Assembly: GCF_001984575.1 (NCBI RefSeq)
Contig: NZ_LZNS01000001.1
Coordinates: forward strand, 4,070,890 to 4,134,889
Direction of reading: 5' to 3'
DNA: 64,000 bases
Source: Streptomyces sp. MP131-18
GTDB lineage: Bacteria; Actinomycetota; Actinomycetes; Streptomycetales; Streptomycetaceae
Shown here: positions 1 to 9,700 of the stretch, piece by piece
Position numbering within the stretch: the stretch's first letter is position 1
How the letters are laid out: each line of letters starts with the position of its first letter
Translations under genes and position numbers: made by a program
Notes under the pieces: model-generated
What the model was told of the DNA's origin: nothing
The model's input: only the letters and a program-made list of their open reading frames with translations
The model's database searches: none

Positions 1-281
1 AACTGATCGGTCGCGGCCAGATCATGATCGTCCTTGGTCCACTCGGCCTGGCGTGCGAGCTCCACCAGCCGGCCGTCGCCCTGCTCGACCCGGACTATCA
101 CGCCCAAGGAGCCTGTGTCCGCTGCGGTCTGTGCAAGCTCGGCCAGCCGTTTGTCCGGCGCGGGGGCGGGGCTCGCCTCCGCCTCCGCGCAGCCGATCAG
201 GAGCCCGCTCAGGCCGGTCGCTAACGTCAGCGCCAGGGCGGTACGCAGGGGCCTGCGGCTCGTCGTCACGGGAGAGAACAA
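1..281 (-). CDS. Secreted serine hydrolase (D-Ala-D-Ala carboxypeptidase/beta-lactamase type) lipoprotein, N-terminal part
   Basis: The gene leaves the window at the left edge, so only about 93 codons are visible. I chose the TTG at 281 because AAAGGAG sits 7 nt upstream (289-295); the in-frame GTG at 269 is the alternative but lies 19 nt from that site. The product starts with a basic segment (SRRPLR), a hydrophobic stretch and a lipobox LLIGC with the Cys at residue 31, so it should be a membrane-anchored exported protein. The following GVIVRV...ARQAEW...DHDLAATDQ pattern resembles the start of the mature domain of Streptomyces secreted serine D-Ala-D-Ala carboxypeptidases; the catalytic SxxK would lie beyond the edge. 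Codon 20 is the rare TTA, so translation may depend on the bldA tRNA. The fold assignment is by recollection of the family. Confidence 0.68.
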   Translation of the reverse strand, partial: MFSPVTTSRRPLRTALALTLATGLSGLLIGCAEAEASPAPAPDKRLAELAQTAADTGSLGVIVRVEQGDGRLVELARQAEWTKDDHDLAATDQ

Positions 282-486
282 GGTGGTACTCCTTTGGGAA
301 CTTGCGTTCTGGGCCGCCTGGTTGGTGGCGGTTGTCCACGTTAGGGCCAGGCGCGTTCGCGAGAGGAGCCGTTCAGGCCCCCAGGCGGCCGGGGGGTTAA
401 GCCCATCAGGGCCCGGTCGACACGTTGACAAATGGAGCGGGCTGTCGTCGCGGCCGCCCAGGGGGCGATGGCCAACGTGGGCCCCC

Positions 487-543
487 ATTTATGTTGCCAG
501 CCACGCAAATGGCGTATACGTTTATGTGGCTGGCCACATAAAT
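487..543. promoter_or_regulatory. Two related palindromic operators upstream of cupin-marR
   Basis: Two 24-bp sites occupy 487-510 and 520-543. The second is nearly perfect, with half-sites TTTATGTGGC and GGCCACATAAA. The first keeps the same ATTTATG / CAAAT ends and GCCAGC core with a few mismatches. Their centres are 33 bp apart, about three helical turns, so dimers would bind the same DNA face. They lie 70-126 bp before the cupin start, in an otherwise empty stretch (282-612) between two divergent genes. The MarR protein two genes on is the obvious candidate binder, which is an inference. Confidence 0.62.
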
Positions 544-612
544 CGGCCCCGGCGGGCCGGTCTCCGCGCGGCCGGCTGCCCCGGACCGTCCTCTACCGCC
601 GAGGAGAACCAC

Positions 613-1080
613 ATGACCCTGGCCTATCTGGCGCAGCGCGAGCAGCAGCAGAAGCTCGAATGGCTCGACGGAGGCACGTTCTCCGTGCTGCTCGGCAAGG
701 ACGCCACCGAAGGGAAGCTGACCGTGGGCCGGTTCGACGTCCCCCGGGGCGAGGCACCGCCGTTCCATCTGCACACGCGCGAGGACGAGGTGTTCCTGCT
801 CGTCAAGGGCACCGCCGTGGTGTGGTGCGGCGAGGAGGAACACGAGTTGGGTGAGGGAGGGATCGTCTACCTGCCGCGCGGCATCCCGCACTCCTACCGC
901 ATCACCTCCGAGCGCGCGGACCTCCTCATGATCGCCACGCCCGGCGGCATTGAGGGCATGTTCCGCCACGCCGGACGGGACCTCGCCACGCCGCGTCCCG
1001 AAGACTTCGAAATCTCCCCGTCCCTGCTGGCGGAGGCCGCCGGGCTGTACGGCAACATCGTCGTCGGCCCGCCGCGATGA
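613..1080 (+). CDS. Single-domain cupin protein (quercetinase-like)
   Basis: A 155-residue protein. GAGGAG lies 6-11 nt before the ATG at 613, so I use that start rather than the longer open frame. It carries both cupin motifs: H52 and H54 followed by E59 and G66 (HLHTREDEVFLLVKG) and the second motif LPRGIPH with H93. These residues form the metal site in quercetin dioxygenase-like cupins; the true substrate cannot be read from the sequence. The C-terminal tail (AGRDLATP...) resembles family members from actinomycetes. It is followed 104 bp later by a MarR regulator on the same strand and preceded by two palindromic operators, so the two are probably one autoregulated unit responding to a phenolic or other small ligand. 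Confidence 0.85.
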   Translation: MTLAYLAQREQQQKLEWLDGGTFSVLLGKDATEGKLTVGRFDVPRGEAPPFHLHTREDEVFLLVKGTAVVWCGEEEHELGEGGIVYLPRGIPHSYRITSERADLLMIATPGGIEGMFRHAGRDLATPRPEDFEISPSLLAEAAGLYGNIVVGPPR

Positions 1081-1184
1081 CGGGCAGCACGGCTCGCACG
1101 GCGGGCGGCTCTCCCCGACCCAGGTCTTCTTCCGCGGCGGCGGCACTTCGGTCCCCCGCCCACGCACCCCGAGGAACATGAGCG

Positions 1185-1658
1185 ATGAACGATCCCGGAC
1201 CTCCGGTGCCGAGCTCCGCCCGCGAGGGACGCCTGAGCCACGCGGTCTTCCAACTCGCCCGAGCTCACCGGAGCCGGGCCGCCGCCATGCTCCGCGCCAT
1301 GGATCTCCATCCGGGGCAGGAACTGCTGCTGATGCAGCTCTTGGACAAGGACGGCCAGACCCAGTCCGAACTCCTCGCCGGCGTCGGCCTGGACCACTCC
1401 ACCGTCTCCAAGTCCCTGCGCCGGATGCAGGACGCCGGGCTGCTCACCCGCGAACCGGCAGAGCACGACCGGCGCGCGGTGGTCGTTCGGCTCACCGACA
1501 AGGGCCGCGCCCTACGGGAGCCCCTCACGGCGATGTGGCGAACGCTGGAGGAAGCATCCGTGCGGGATCTGAGCCCGGAGGAGGTCGAAGCGTTCATCGG
1601 CATCGCCCGCCGGATCGAGGTGGCGGTCGGCGACCGCGACCGCCCGTCACCGTCGTAG
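1185..1658 (+). CDS. MarR-family transcriptional regulator
   Basis: 157 residues, normal for MarR. The winged helix is clear: LHPGQELLLMQLLDKDG, then the recognition region QSELLAGVGLDHSTVSKSLRRM, and the wing with the conserved DRRAVVVRLTDKG at about residues 96-108. N- and C-terminal helices (AREGRLSHAVFQLARAHRS and EEVEAFIGIARRIEV) would form the dimer interface. The ATG at 1185 has only a weak upstream GAGGAAC, but the length fits. It lies downstream of the cupin gene on the same strand; two palindromes before that gene are likely its operators. MarR proteins usually repress and are released by small aromatic ligands. Confidence 0.88.
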   Translation: MNDPGPPVPSSAREGRLSHAVFQLARAHRSRAAAMLRAMDLHPGQELLLMQLLDKDGQTQSELLAGVGLDHSTVSKSLRRMQDAGLLTREPAEHDRRAVVVRLTDKGRALREPLTAMWRTLEEASVRDLSPEEVEAFIGIARRIEVAVGDRDRPSPS

Positions 1659-1719
1659 CCCGGCACCCCTCGCCGCGTTGCCGCATCGCCCGAGCAGGCC
1701 CTTTGCGAGGCCGATCCGG

Positions 1720-1957
1720 CGGATGCCGCCGCGGCCGAGCCGGCGGAGAACCGGAGCCTCCCGGGCCGGGGCGCGCGCGGTCCGGGCGTGCGTGGGCGCG
1801 GCCGGGTACCCGAGTTTGACGGCATGACAGCATCGGCCCCGGCGACGCGCCACACGGAAGGACCGCGCCGGTCGGTCACGAGCCGACGGGAACGCGGCCG
1901 GATCAACTCCGCGATGTCCGCGGTCAGCTCGTAGGGACCGTCATCACCGTCACTCAA
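1720..1957 (-). pseudogene. Frameshifted N-lobe fragment of a kinase-like protein
   Basis: The 328-bp stretch between the MarR gene and the large ATPase holds a decayed reading frame on the minus strand. From about 1957 it reads DGPYELTADIAELI, RRLVTDRRG and VWRVAGADA; after a one-base shift it continues as AVKLGYPAAPTH and RAPAREAPVLRRLG. The VxRV...AVKLGY pattern resembles strand beta2, strand beta3 and the ATP-binding lysine of a protein or antibiotic kinase, followed by a helix-C-like APAREAPVLRRL. No catalytic loop follows. I read this as a truncated and frameshifted remnant. Confidence 0.45.
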
Positions 1958-1986
1958 GTCACCGCTCCCGGCCGTGGATTCGCCGC

Positions 1987-4900
1987 CTACAGCCGGAAGT
2001 GGGCTTCCTCGCCCGGGGGCGGGTGGTAGGTGCATACCGTGCCGGTGGAGACGGTTGCGCGGAGGTGGGCGGCCAGTTCGGGGTGGTGGGTGTCGAGGCG
2101 GCGCAGGGTGTCGCGGATGCGGGCGGTGACCGTCTTCCTGGCCCGTTCCGCCTCGTCGCCGAGCCGCCTGCTGCGCCCGCCGAGGCCCGCGGCGGCGCGC
2201 AACTCGTCCAGCAGCGCGGCTCGTTCGCGGTCGAGCTCGGCCGCCTTCGCCGGGTCGCCGCGCCCGGCCGCCCGGTCGATCTCGTCGTCCAGCCGGTCAA
2301 GACGCTGCCGGTAGCGCGCCTTCGCCTCGTCGTCGAGCACCGGATCGCCGCCGAACACCTGCACCTCGCCGGACGGGTCGAGCAGCCGGCCGGCGGCGAT
2401 GTCCTGCCCCGCCTGCCCGATCAGGTGGCGCAGGTCCCGCAGCCCCTTCGCGTCCGGCAGGTGAACGGTGCGCCCGGCGTAACGGAGCGTCCACACCCGC
2501 CCGTCGAAGCGGAACTCGTTCCGCTCCGGCGCCGCGGCCCGCGGCTCCGACAGCGCCGCCGCGGCCTGCTCCGCCACGTTCCGCAGGCCGAGGTCCGCCG
2601 CCTCCTCCGCCGTCTCGCGCAGCAGCACCCGCGCCGCTTCCGCGTCGCCCGCGCCGCCGCGGCCGAGCAGCGCGCGGGCCAGGTGCAGCCGCGCCCGCGC
2701 CGCCCAGGGGCGGGCCAGCAGCCGGTCGGCCGACCTGGCCGCCTCGGTGAACGCCCCGACCGCATCGTCCCAGCGTTCCTCGGCGAGGTCCAGCAGGCCC
2801 GACCACAGCAGGAACGGGCCGCTGATGTCGAACCCGAACATCGACACCGCCCACTGCCCGGCCAGCGGCGCGAGCTTCGCCCTGGCCGCGGCGATCAGCT
2901 CCGGGTCGCGGGACAGGGCGGCGGCCTGCGCCTGGAAGCGCAGCCACAGCGCCTCGACATGCCGCGGGTAGCACGCGGCCCGCGCCGTGTCGAAGTGCCG
3001 CATCGTGGCGGCCACTTGACCCTGCTCGGCCGCGTCGATGCCCGCGACCAGCTCCGGGTGCGGGTGTCCCTTCGCGCCCGAACTCACCTGTTGTTCCGCC
3101 AGCTCCGCGAACCGGCCCTGCTCCTGGAGCAGCGCCCAGCACATGTGGTTGCGGAAGAGCGCGAGCTCCTCGCGGTCGTCGTGGCGCATCAGATCCGCCA
3201 GCCGGGCCCGCGCCTCCTCCGCCTCGGCGAACCGGCCCTGGAAGGTGGCGAGGATGGTCCGGTCGATGGCCGCCGACAGGTGGTAGCGCGGCCGGTCCAT
3301 GCGTTCCACGGAGGCCAGGAACGCGTCGAACTGCTCCAGGTAGCGCGGATCGCCCTGCTCAAGGAGCGCGACCCAGCCGAGCGCCGTCGCGAAGTGCTCC
3401 AGGTCCGCGTTGCCGCGGCGGCGCGCCATTTCGGCCATCTCGGCGGTCAGCGCCTCGCGTTCGGCCGCGGTGCCAGGACCCCAGATGGTGTCGTGCCGCG
3501 CCCACAGGCTGAACGAGAGGGCGTCCTCGTCCTGCCCGCGCCGTGCCAGCACGGCGGAACGGATGCTCAGCTCGCGGGCGATCCGCTCCAGCGTGTCCGG
3601 GTCCTCGCCCGCGGGCAGCGGTCTGCCCTGCGGTTCGCCGATCAGCCGCCGGTGGGCGTGCTGGAGGAGCTCCGTGTTCAGCCGGCCGAGCCGGGTGCGG
3701 AAGATCGGGCCGTTCGACTGGTACATCGACAGCGCGACCCGGGCCATCAGCTCCGGATCGTCCAGGCGGCGGGCCTCGTCGGCCACCTGCTCGTAGACGT
3801 CGGTCGCGTGCACGGGGCCGCCGGCGTGGCCGAGCTGGCCGGCGAGGTCGAGCCCGGCCAGGATGCGGCGGCGAGGGCCGACCGCGGCGGCCAGCTCGAA
3901 CGCCTTGCGGCTGTGGCCGATCGACTCCTCGAACGCCATCCGGCCCCTGGCCTCCTCGGCGGCGGACCGCAGCAGCTCCACGGCGAGTGCGGCATCCAGC
4001 TCGCCGCCCGCCAGGTGCGCGTGCCGGGCCAGGTCCGCCGGGGGCACGCGGTCGGCCAGCTCGGGCGCGCCGTCGAGCGCGCGGACGACGGCGGCGTGCC
4101 GGCGCCGCTGCTCGGCCTCGTCCAGCGAGTCGTACAGCGTCTCGCGGACCAGATCGTGCGCGAACGCGAAGCGTCCTGAGGGGCGTTGCTCGACGAGGCG
4201 GGCCACGGCCGCGTGGGCGAGGAGCCGGTCGACCTCGGCCACGGGCGCGGCGGCGGTGGCCGCGAGCACCTGCCGGTGGAACTCCCGGCCCAGCACCGCG
4301 GCGCCGGTGAGGAGGGCGACGACGTGCTCCGGCAGCAGCCCGAGCCGCCGCCGCACCGCCTCCCGCACCCCGGGCGGGATGCCGCCGACCCCGCCGCCGC
4401 CGTGCCACAGCCGGGCGGTCTGCTCGACGAAGAACGGGTTGCCGCCGGTGCGCCGGTGCACCTGGGCGACCAGTCCCTGGCCCGGGTCCCGGCCCGCGGT
4501 GCGGGCCATGAGCGCGCCGACCTCGTCCGCGTTCAGACCGGCGAGCGCCAGCGTCGTCGCCTTGGCGACCAGCGGCATCATCAGCGCGTGCAGCGGGTGT
4601 TCCGGCGGTGCGACCTCCGTGTCGCGGTAGGTGCAGATCAGCAGCAGCCGTTCGAACCACGTGTGCTGGACCGCGAACTGGAGCAGCCGCAGGGACGCCG
4701 TGTCGGCCCAGTGCAGGTCTTCGAGAACGATCACCACCGGCCGGTGCTGCGAGGCGGTGACCAGGGCCGTCGTCACCGCGTCGTGGAGGCCGAAGCTCTC
4801 GGCGGCGCCCGCGCCGCCCGTTCCGGCGAGCAGGATCGCCAGGTCGGGGCCCGCGGCCTCCTCGGCCGCCGCCCACTCCCGCGGTGCCGCCGCGCGCCGC

Positions 4901-5145
4901 AGCCCGCGGATCACCTGCACCCACGGCCAGTAGCCGGGCGCGTTCTCCGCGTGCCAGCACGAGCCGCCGAGCACGAGGGCGCCCCGGGCCCTGGCCTCCT
5001 CGGCCGCGCCGGTCACCAGCGCGGTCTTGCCGATGCCCGCCTCGCCGGCGACCAGCACGAGACCGCCGTGACTCGCCACGGCCCTGGCGATCTGAGAGCG
5101 GAGCACGCCGGCCGCGTGCTCCCGCCCGAGCAGGTCGTCGAACAC
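1987..5145 (-). CDS. Large STAND/AAA-type ATPase regulator without LuxR helix-turn-helix
   Basis: 1052 residues from the GTG at 5145, which has AGGGG 5 nt upstream. A longer frame to 5205 would translate an 8-bp tandem repeat and is less likely. An N-terminal nucleotide-binding module shows Walker A GEAGIGKT (residues 34-41) and the Walker B-like VIVLEDLHWAD. A long helical, TPR-like middle resembles LuxR-family (LAL/MalT) regulators, but no LuxR DNA-binding domain follows. Instead there is a conserved-looking C-terminal region (KGLRDLRHLIG, then EAERARKTVTARIRDTLRRL). The protein is probably cytoplasmic and may signal through its C-terminal domain or a partner. It is transcribed alone, away from DUF2277. 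The substrate and target genes are unknown. Confidence 0.8.
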   Translation of the reverse strand: MFDDLLGREHAAGVLRSQIARAVASHGGLVLVAGEAGIGKTALVTGAAEEARARGALVLGGSCWHAENAPGYWPWVQVIRGLRRAAAPREWAAAEEAAGPDLAILLAGTGGAGAAESFGLHDAVTTALVTASQHRPVVIVLEDLHWADTASLRLLQFAVQHTWFERLLLICTYRDTEVAPPEHPLHALMMPLVAKATTLALAGLNADEVGALMARTAGRDPGQGLVAQVHRRTGGNPFFVEQTARLWHGGGGVGGIPPGVREAVRRRLGLLPEHVVALLTGAAVLGREFHRQVLAATAAAPVAEVDRLLAHAAVARLVEQRPSGRFAFAHDLVRETLYDSLDEAEQRRRHAAVVRALDGAPELADRVPPADLARHAHLAGGELDAALAVELLRSAAEEARGRMAFEESIGHSRKAFELAAAVGPRRRILAGLDLAGQLGHAGGPVHATDVYEQVADEARRLDDPELMARVALSMYQSNGPIFRTRLGRLNTELLQHAHRRLIGEPQGRPLPAGEDPDTLERIARELSIRSAVLARRGQDEDALSFSLWARHDTIWGPGTAAEREALTAEMAEMARRRGNADLEHFATALGWVALLEQGDPRYLEQFDAFLASVERMDRPRYHLSAAIDRTILATFQGRFAEAEEARARLADLMRHDDREELALFRNHMCWALLQEQGRFAELAEQQVSSGAKGHPHPELVAGIDAAEQGQVAATMRHFDTARAACYPRHVEALWLRFQAQAAALSRDPELIAAARAKLAPLAGQWAVSMFGFDISGPFLLWSGLLDLAEERWDDAVGAFTEAARSADRLLARPWAARARLHLARALLGRGGAGDAEAARVLLRETAEEAADLGLRNVAEQAAAALSEPRAAAPERNEFRFDGRVWTLRYAGRTVHLPDAKGLRDLRHLIGQAGQDIAAGRLLDPSGEVQVFGGDPVLDDEAKARYRQRLDRLDDEIDRAAGRGDPAKAAELDRERAALLDELRAAAGLGGRSRRLGDEAERARKTVTARIRDTLRRLDTHHPELAAHLRATVSTGTVCTYHPPPGEEAHFRL

Positions 5146-5167
5146 GTGTGCCCCTGAAGGTCCGCTG

Positions 5168-5199
5168 TCCGGTAGTCCGGTAGTCCGGTAGTCCGGTAT
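5168..5199. repeat. Four tandem 8-bp units before the ATPase gene
   Basis: TCCGGTAG occurs three times in a row, followed by TCCGGTAT (5168-5199). It lies just upstream of the preferred GTG start of the ATPase gene and inside a possible N-terminal extension (DYRTTGLPD), which is why I reject that longer start. The unit length is not a multiple of three, so copy-number change could alter an upstream start or leader. Confidence 0.7.
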
Positions 5200-5235
5200 G
5201 AGCATGGCACAACGCGGCCCTCGCGCCGCCGGGCG

Positions 5236-5454
5236 CTACCTGGGGGTGGAGCCGCGGACGGTCAGGTTGGCGAGCAGGTGCCGGGTCGCCTCGGTCACCG
5301 CGTCCACCGCCTCGTCGAACACCTCGCGGTTGTGCGCGGCGGGCGCGCGGAATCCCGACACCTTGCGCACGTACTGGAGCGCGGCGGCGCGGATGTCGTC
5401 GTCACTGACCTCGGGCGTCGCCGGCGGGCGGAGCGTCTTGATGCTTCGGCACAT
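5236..5454 (-). CDS. DUF2277 family small protein
   Basis: 72 residues starting MCRSIKTLRPP, the typical opening of DUF2277 proteins, followed by DDDIRAAALQYVRKVSGFR and NREVFDEAVDAVTEAT. I use the ATG at 5454, where the family usually starts, rather than an in-frame start 42 nt upstream. Members are small cytoplasmic proteins of unknown function found across actinobacteria; the conserved Cys2 and the helical AALQYVRK segment are present. It is a single gene, with an intergenic gap to the divergently oriented pectate lyase. Confidence 0.85.
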   Translation of the reverse strand: MCRSIKTLRPPATPEVSDDDIRAAALQYVRKVSGFRAPAAHNREVFDEAVDAVTEATRHLLANLTVRGSTPR

Positions 5455-5622
5455 GCCTCCAGTGTGCACCCGTCCCGAAGCCCCATCCGGACGCAATAGT
5501 CCACACGCGGCCCGGCATCGTCCACAGGTCCCGGCCTAGCATCGAGGCCACGCCGAAGCCGGCCGGCACCGGTCTCTCTCCCCCCACACCCCCCACACCC
5601 CCCACACCGGACGGAGAATCCC

Positions 5623-6591
5623 ATGCGCAGGACGAGCGCACGATTCAAGCTGGCCAGCGCCGTGGCCGTCACGGCCGCCGCGGCCACCTTCGGCGGCATC
5701 ACCGCCGCCGGCGCGGCCGAGCCCGCCGCCGAGAACGACATACTCGCCGTCGGCACGCCCACGGGCTTCGGCGCCGCGACCACCGGCGGCGCCGGCGGCG
5801 ACACGGTCACCGTGTCCGACGCCGACGCGTTCATCGAGGCCGCGTCGAGCGACGGGCCGCTCCAGATCGAGGTGGACGGCACCATTCAGCTCGACGACAT
5901 GGCCGACGTGTCGTCGGACAAGACCATCATCGGCGTCGGCTCCGGCAGCGGCTTCGACGGCAGCGGCCTGCACGTCGCCGACGCCGACAACGTGATCATC
6001 CAGAACCTGGTGTTCGCCAACTCGAACGACGACGGCATCAACGTCCAGTACTCGACGAACGTCTGGATCGACCACAACGACTTCACCAACCCGAACGACG
6101 GCGCCCTGGACATCAAGCGCGCGTCGACCGACATCACCGTGTCGTGGAACCACACCTACGACTCGGACAAGAACATGCTCCTCGGGCACGACGACGACAA
6201 CGCCTCCGAGGACGTCGGCCGGCTGAACGTCACGTACCACCACAACTGGTTCGACGGCGTCAACCAGCGGAACCCGCGCGTCCGCTTCGGCGACCCGGTG
6301 CACGTGTACAACAACTACTACAACGACATCGGCAGCTACGGTGTCGCGTCCACCGAGGACGCCGGGGTGCTCGTCGAGGCCAACTACTTCGAGAACACCG
6401 ACGACCCGTACCACCTCGGCGAGGGCGACTCGGGTCCCGGCAGCCTGGTGGCCGTCGACAACCACTACGAGAGCTCCAGCGAGGGCGAGACCGGCGGCTC
6501 CGTCTCCGACATCCCCTACAGCTACACCCCGGACGCGGCGACTGACGTCAAGTCCATCGTGACCGGCGGCGCGGGCGTCGGGAACATCTGA
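5623..6591 (+). CDS. Secreted pectate lyase, polysaccharide lyase family 1
   Basis: 322 residues. GACGGAGAA lies just before the ATG. Residues 1-32 form a signal peptide (RRTSARFK, hydrophobic core, then AGAA). The rest is a right-handed parallel beta-helix: repeated short strands with NVIIQNLVF, the PL1 motif VWIDHNDF, Asp residues in GALDIKRAS and NHTYDSDK that suit calcium binding, and QRNPRVRFG carrying the catalytic Arg. It should cleave polygalacturonate by beta-elimination outside the cell. A hairpin terminator follows at 6613-6643, and the next gene encodes a regulator with a sugar-binding-like domain that probably controls it. A CCCCACACC repeat tract (about 5578-5607) sits in the leader. 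Confidence 0.93.
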   Translation: MRRTSARFKLASAVAVTAAAATFGGITAAGAAEPAAENDILAVGTPTGFGAATTGGAGGDTVTVSDADAFIEAASSDGPLQIEVDGTIQLDDMADVSSDKTIIGVGSGSGFDGSGLHVADADNVIIQNLVFANSNDDGINVQYSTNVWIDHNDFTNPNDGALDIKRASTDITVSWNHTYDSDKNMLLGHDDDNASEDVGRLNVTYHHNWFDGVNQRNPRVRFGDPVHVYNNYYNDIGSYGVASTEDAGVLVEANYFENTDDPYHLGEGDSGPGSLVAVDNHYESSSEGETGGSVSDIPYSYTPDAATDVKSIVTGGAGVGNI

Positions 6592-6612
6592 CCCGGCACG
6601 CCAGAGCCGAGG

Positions 6613-6643
6613 GCCGGCGCCGCGGCACTGCCGCGACGCCGGC
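6613..6643 (+). terminator. Hairpin terminator after pectate lyase
   Basis: Arms GCCGGCGCCGCGGCA (6613-6627) and TGCCGCGACGCCGGC (6629-6643) pair with one mismatch around a one-base centre, followed by TCTTGTC. It starts 21 bp after the lyase stop and separates that transcript from the regulator gene. Confidence 0.7.
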
Positions 6644-6716
6644 TCTTGTCGCCGCGCCGCACCGCCGCTATCGTCCACGCCACCCCCGGCGTCGTGCGAG
6701 GAGCGAGGCGGCCCCC

Positions 6717-9700
6717 ATGGCGGAACGCGGGCCAGGCCAGGAACGGCGGCTCACGGTCGGCCTGGTCACGGCCAACATCCACCTGGGCGTTGGCGCCACC
6801 CTGTGGTCCGGGGTGCTCGACGCCGCGGAACGCGAGGACGTCAACGTCGTCTGCTTCCCCGGCAACGCCCTGCGCCCCGGCGGCGGCGACCCGCGCAACG
6901 CCGTGTACGACCTCATCGACGCCGCCCGCCTCGACGGCGCCATCTGCTGGTCCTCCACCCTCGGCGTGCCCGCGGCCGACGAGGACGCCGACCCCGGCGG
7001 GGCCGCCGCCCGCCTCGCCCGCCGTCTCGGCGGGCTCCGCCACGTCGTCAGCCTCAACCGCGTCCTCACCGGCCACGAAACGCTGCGCCTCGACTCCTAC
7101 GCCGGGATGCGCGACGCCGTCGGCCACCTCGTCGAACACCACGGCCGCCGCCGCCTCGCCTGCCTGCGCGGCCCGCTCGCCAACCCGGTCTCCCGCGACC
7201 GGTTCCGCGCCTACGCCGACGCCCTCACGCGCTACCGCCTGCCGCGTGACCACTCCCTCGTCTCCGCCTCCCTCGACTACGCCGCGGGCGCGGGCGCCAC
7301 CGCCATGGGCGTTCTGCTCGACGTGCGCGGGCTGCGCCCAGGACGCGACTTCGACGCCGTCGTCGCGTGCAGCGACGTGCTCGCCGCGGACGCGCTGCGC
7401 TTCCTCGCCGGGCGCGGCATCCGCGTCCCCGACGACATCGCGGTGATCGGCTTCAACGACTCGCTCGAGGCGCGGATCAGCGACCCGCCGCTGACCTCGG
7501 TCTCGCTGCCGTTCGCGGAGCTCGGCTCCCTCGCCGTGGACACCCTCCTCGCCCGGCTGCGCGGCAACGCCCCGCCCGCGCGCCGCGTCGTGCCGGGCAC
7601 GCTCGTCACGCGCCGCTCGTGCGGCTGCCACTCGCCGCTGGTCAGCCAGGGCGAGGAGGACGCGCCGCCGCCGGAGGGGCCGCCGCTGGCGGCGGACCTG
7701 GCCGCCGCGCTGACGCGGCCGGGCGCCGCGTTCCTCAACGCGATGGAACGGCACATCGCCGACCACGTGCACACGTTCGAGGACGCCGCCGCCCTCGACC
7801 GCGCCCTGCTCCGGGAGCGCGCGGGCGCGGACTCCGGCGCCGACCCCGGAGCGGACTCCGGGGCGCGGTCGGCCGTTCGCATCGAACGGCTGCTCGGGCA
7901 GGCGAGGCTGATGGTGGCGGACAAGTCCCACCGGCTGCTCGAATACGAGCGCTGGACCAACGAGCAGCAGGACCGCAGGCTGCGCGAACTGGCCACCGCG
8001 CTGACGGCCGTGACCGACACCGCGGGCCTCACCGACGCGCTCGACCGGCACCTGCCGGCGCTCGGCGTCCCCGGCTGCCGCCTGGCCATCGCCGGCGAGG
8101 AGCCGCCCGCCGGGCGGGCGGCGGGCGGGCTGCTGCCCGCGGACCACCGGTTCACCGCCGTTCTCGAACCCCTGCACCTCGGCGAAGAACGCCTCGGCCA
8201 CGCCGTCTTCGACGCCGGCCCGCGGGAGGGTGCCGCCCGCAACGGCGCCCTGTACCGCGCGCTCGGCGACCAGATCAGCGCCGCCCTGGGCGGGGTGCGG
8301 CTGTTCACCGAGGTGCGGCGCGCCCGTGACGCGGCCGAGCGGGCCAGCCGCTTCAAGACGAGGCTGCTGGACAACGCCACCGACGAACTGCGCACCCCCG
8401 TTGAGGCGATCCTCGCGCACACCCGGCCCGGCGACGCCGCCCACGAGGACGCGGGCCGGCTGCTGCGGCTCATCGACGACCTGCTCGACCTGTCCCGCTC
8501 CGAGATCGACGCGCTGGCCCTGCGCCGCCGCCTGACCGACCCGCGCCCGCTGCTCGCCGAGGCGCTGCGGGCCGCGGGCAGCGGCGGGCGGCCGCACCTG
8601 CCGCGCCGCCTGCCCGCCGTCCTCGCCGACGCGGGGCGGCTGCGGCAGATCCTGCACAACCTGCTGACCGTCGCGGCCGGGGAACGCACCAGGCTCACCG
8701 TCCGAGTGGGGCCGGCCCGGCTCACCGTCCTGGTCACCAGCCCCGACTTGGCGCTCCCGGCCGCGGAGGACGACCAGCTGTTCCACCCGTTCGCGACCGG
8801 CGCGCCCGGCACCCGGCTCGGCCTGGCCATCGCCCGCCGCCTCGCCGTTCTGCACGGCGGCACCCTCGCCCCGCACCGCGGCCCGGGCGGCAGCGGCTTC
8901 CACCTCACGCTGCCGCTGCCCACCCCGGCCGAGCCGCCCGCGCCCCGCCCGGCGGGCCGCACGCTGCTGGTGGCCGCGGACGGCGCCGTGCCCGCCGAGT
9001 TCGCCGCCCTGGCCCGGGACCACGGGCTCGACCTGCACCGGCTGCACCCGGACGACGACCTGGCCGCGCTGCTCGCGCCGCCAGGACCGGCGGCCGTGGC
9101 CTGGGATACCGGGCACGCGACGGCGCACGAGTGGTCGGCCGTCCGCCGCCTCCACGACCATCCGGCGCTGCGGCACACCCCGTTCCTGCTGTACGGCGAG
9201 GCCGCGGGCGAGGCGCTCGACCATGCGCTGGGCGCGCTGAAGCCCTCGGGCCTCGGCGTGCCCGTGGTGGTCGCGGACGGCTCAGCGGCCCGGCGCGAGG
9301 AGTTCCGCAGGCTGCTGCCCGAGCACCAGGTCAGGGCCGCGGCCGACGGAACGGCGGCGCTCGCGCTGATCGCGGAGGAGGCGCCGGGGTTGCTGATCGT
9401 CAACCGGGCGCTGCCGGACATGGACGGCTTCGACCTCGTCGAACGGCTGCCGGGCACGCCCGCGCTGATGATCGGCGACCAGGGCTTCACGGCGGCGGAC
9501 GCCCGCCGCGCCGACCCGCACCCGGGTCTCGTGCTGCTCGGCCGCGACATCCTCACCGGCCCGGAACTGGTCCGGCTGCTCGCCGCTATGACGGCCCGCG
9601 CGCCGCGCGCGGCCGATCCGGCGCCGGTGCGCCACGCCCTGGCCTGCATCGAGCAGCACTACCGGCACCGCCTGACGCGCTGGCAGATCGCGCAGGCCGC

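Noticed and set aside
1999..4179. A 726-codon open frame on the plus strand
   Set aside because: It is antisense to the large ATPase gene, has an Arg/Gln/Gly-rich composition typical of high-GC shadow frames and no domain motif.
6522..9224. A 900-codon open frame on the minus strand
   Set aside because: It is antisense to the multidomain regulator and starts and ends inside other genes; the composition is that of a shadow frame.
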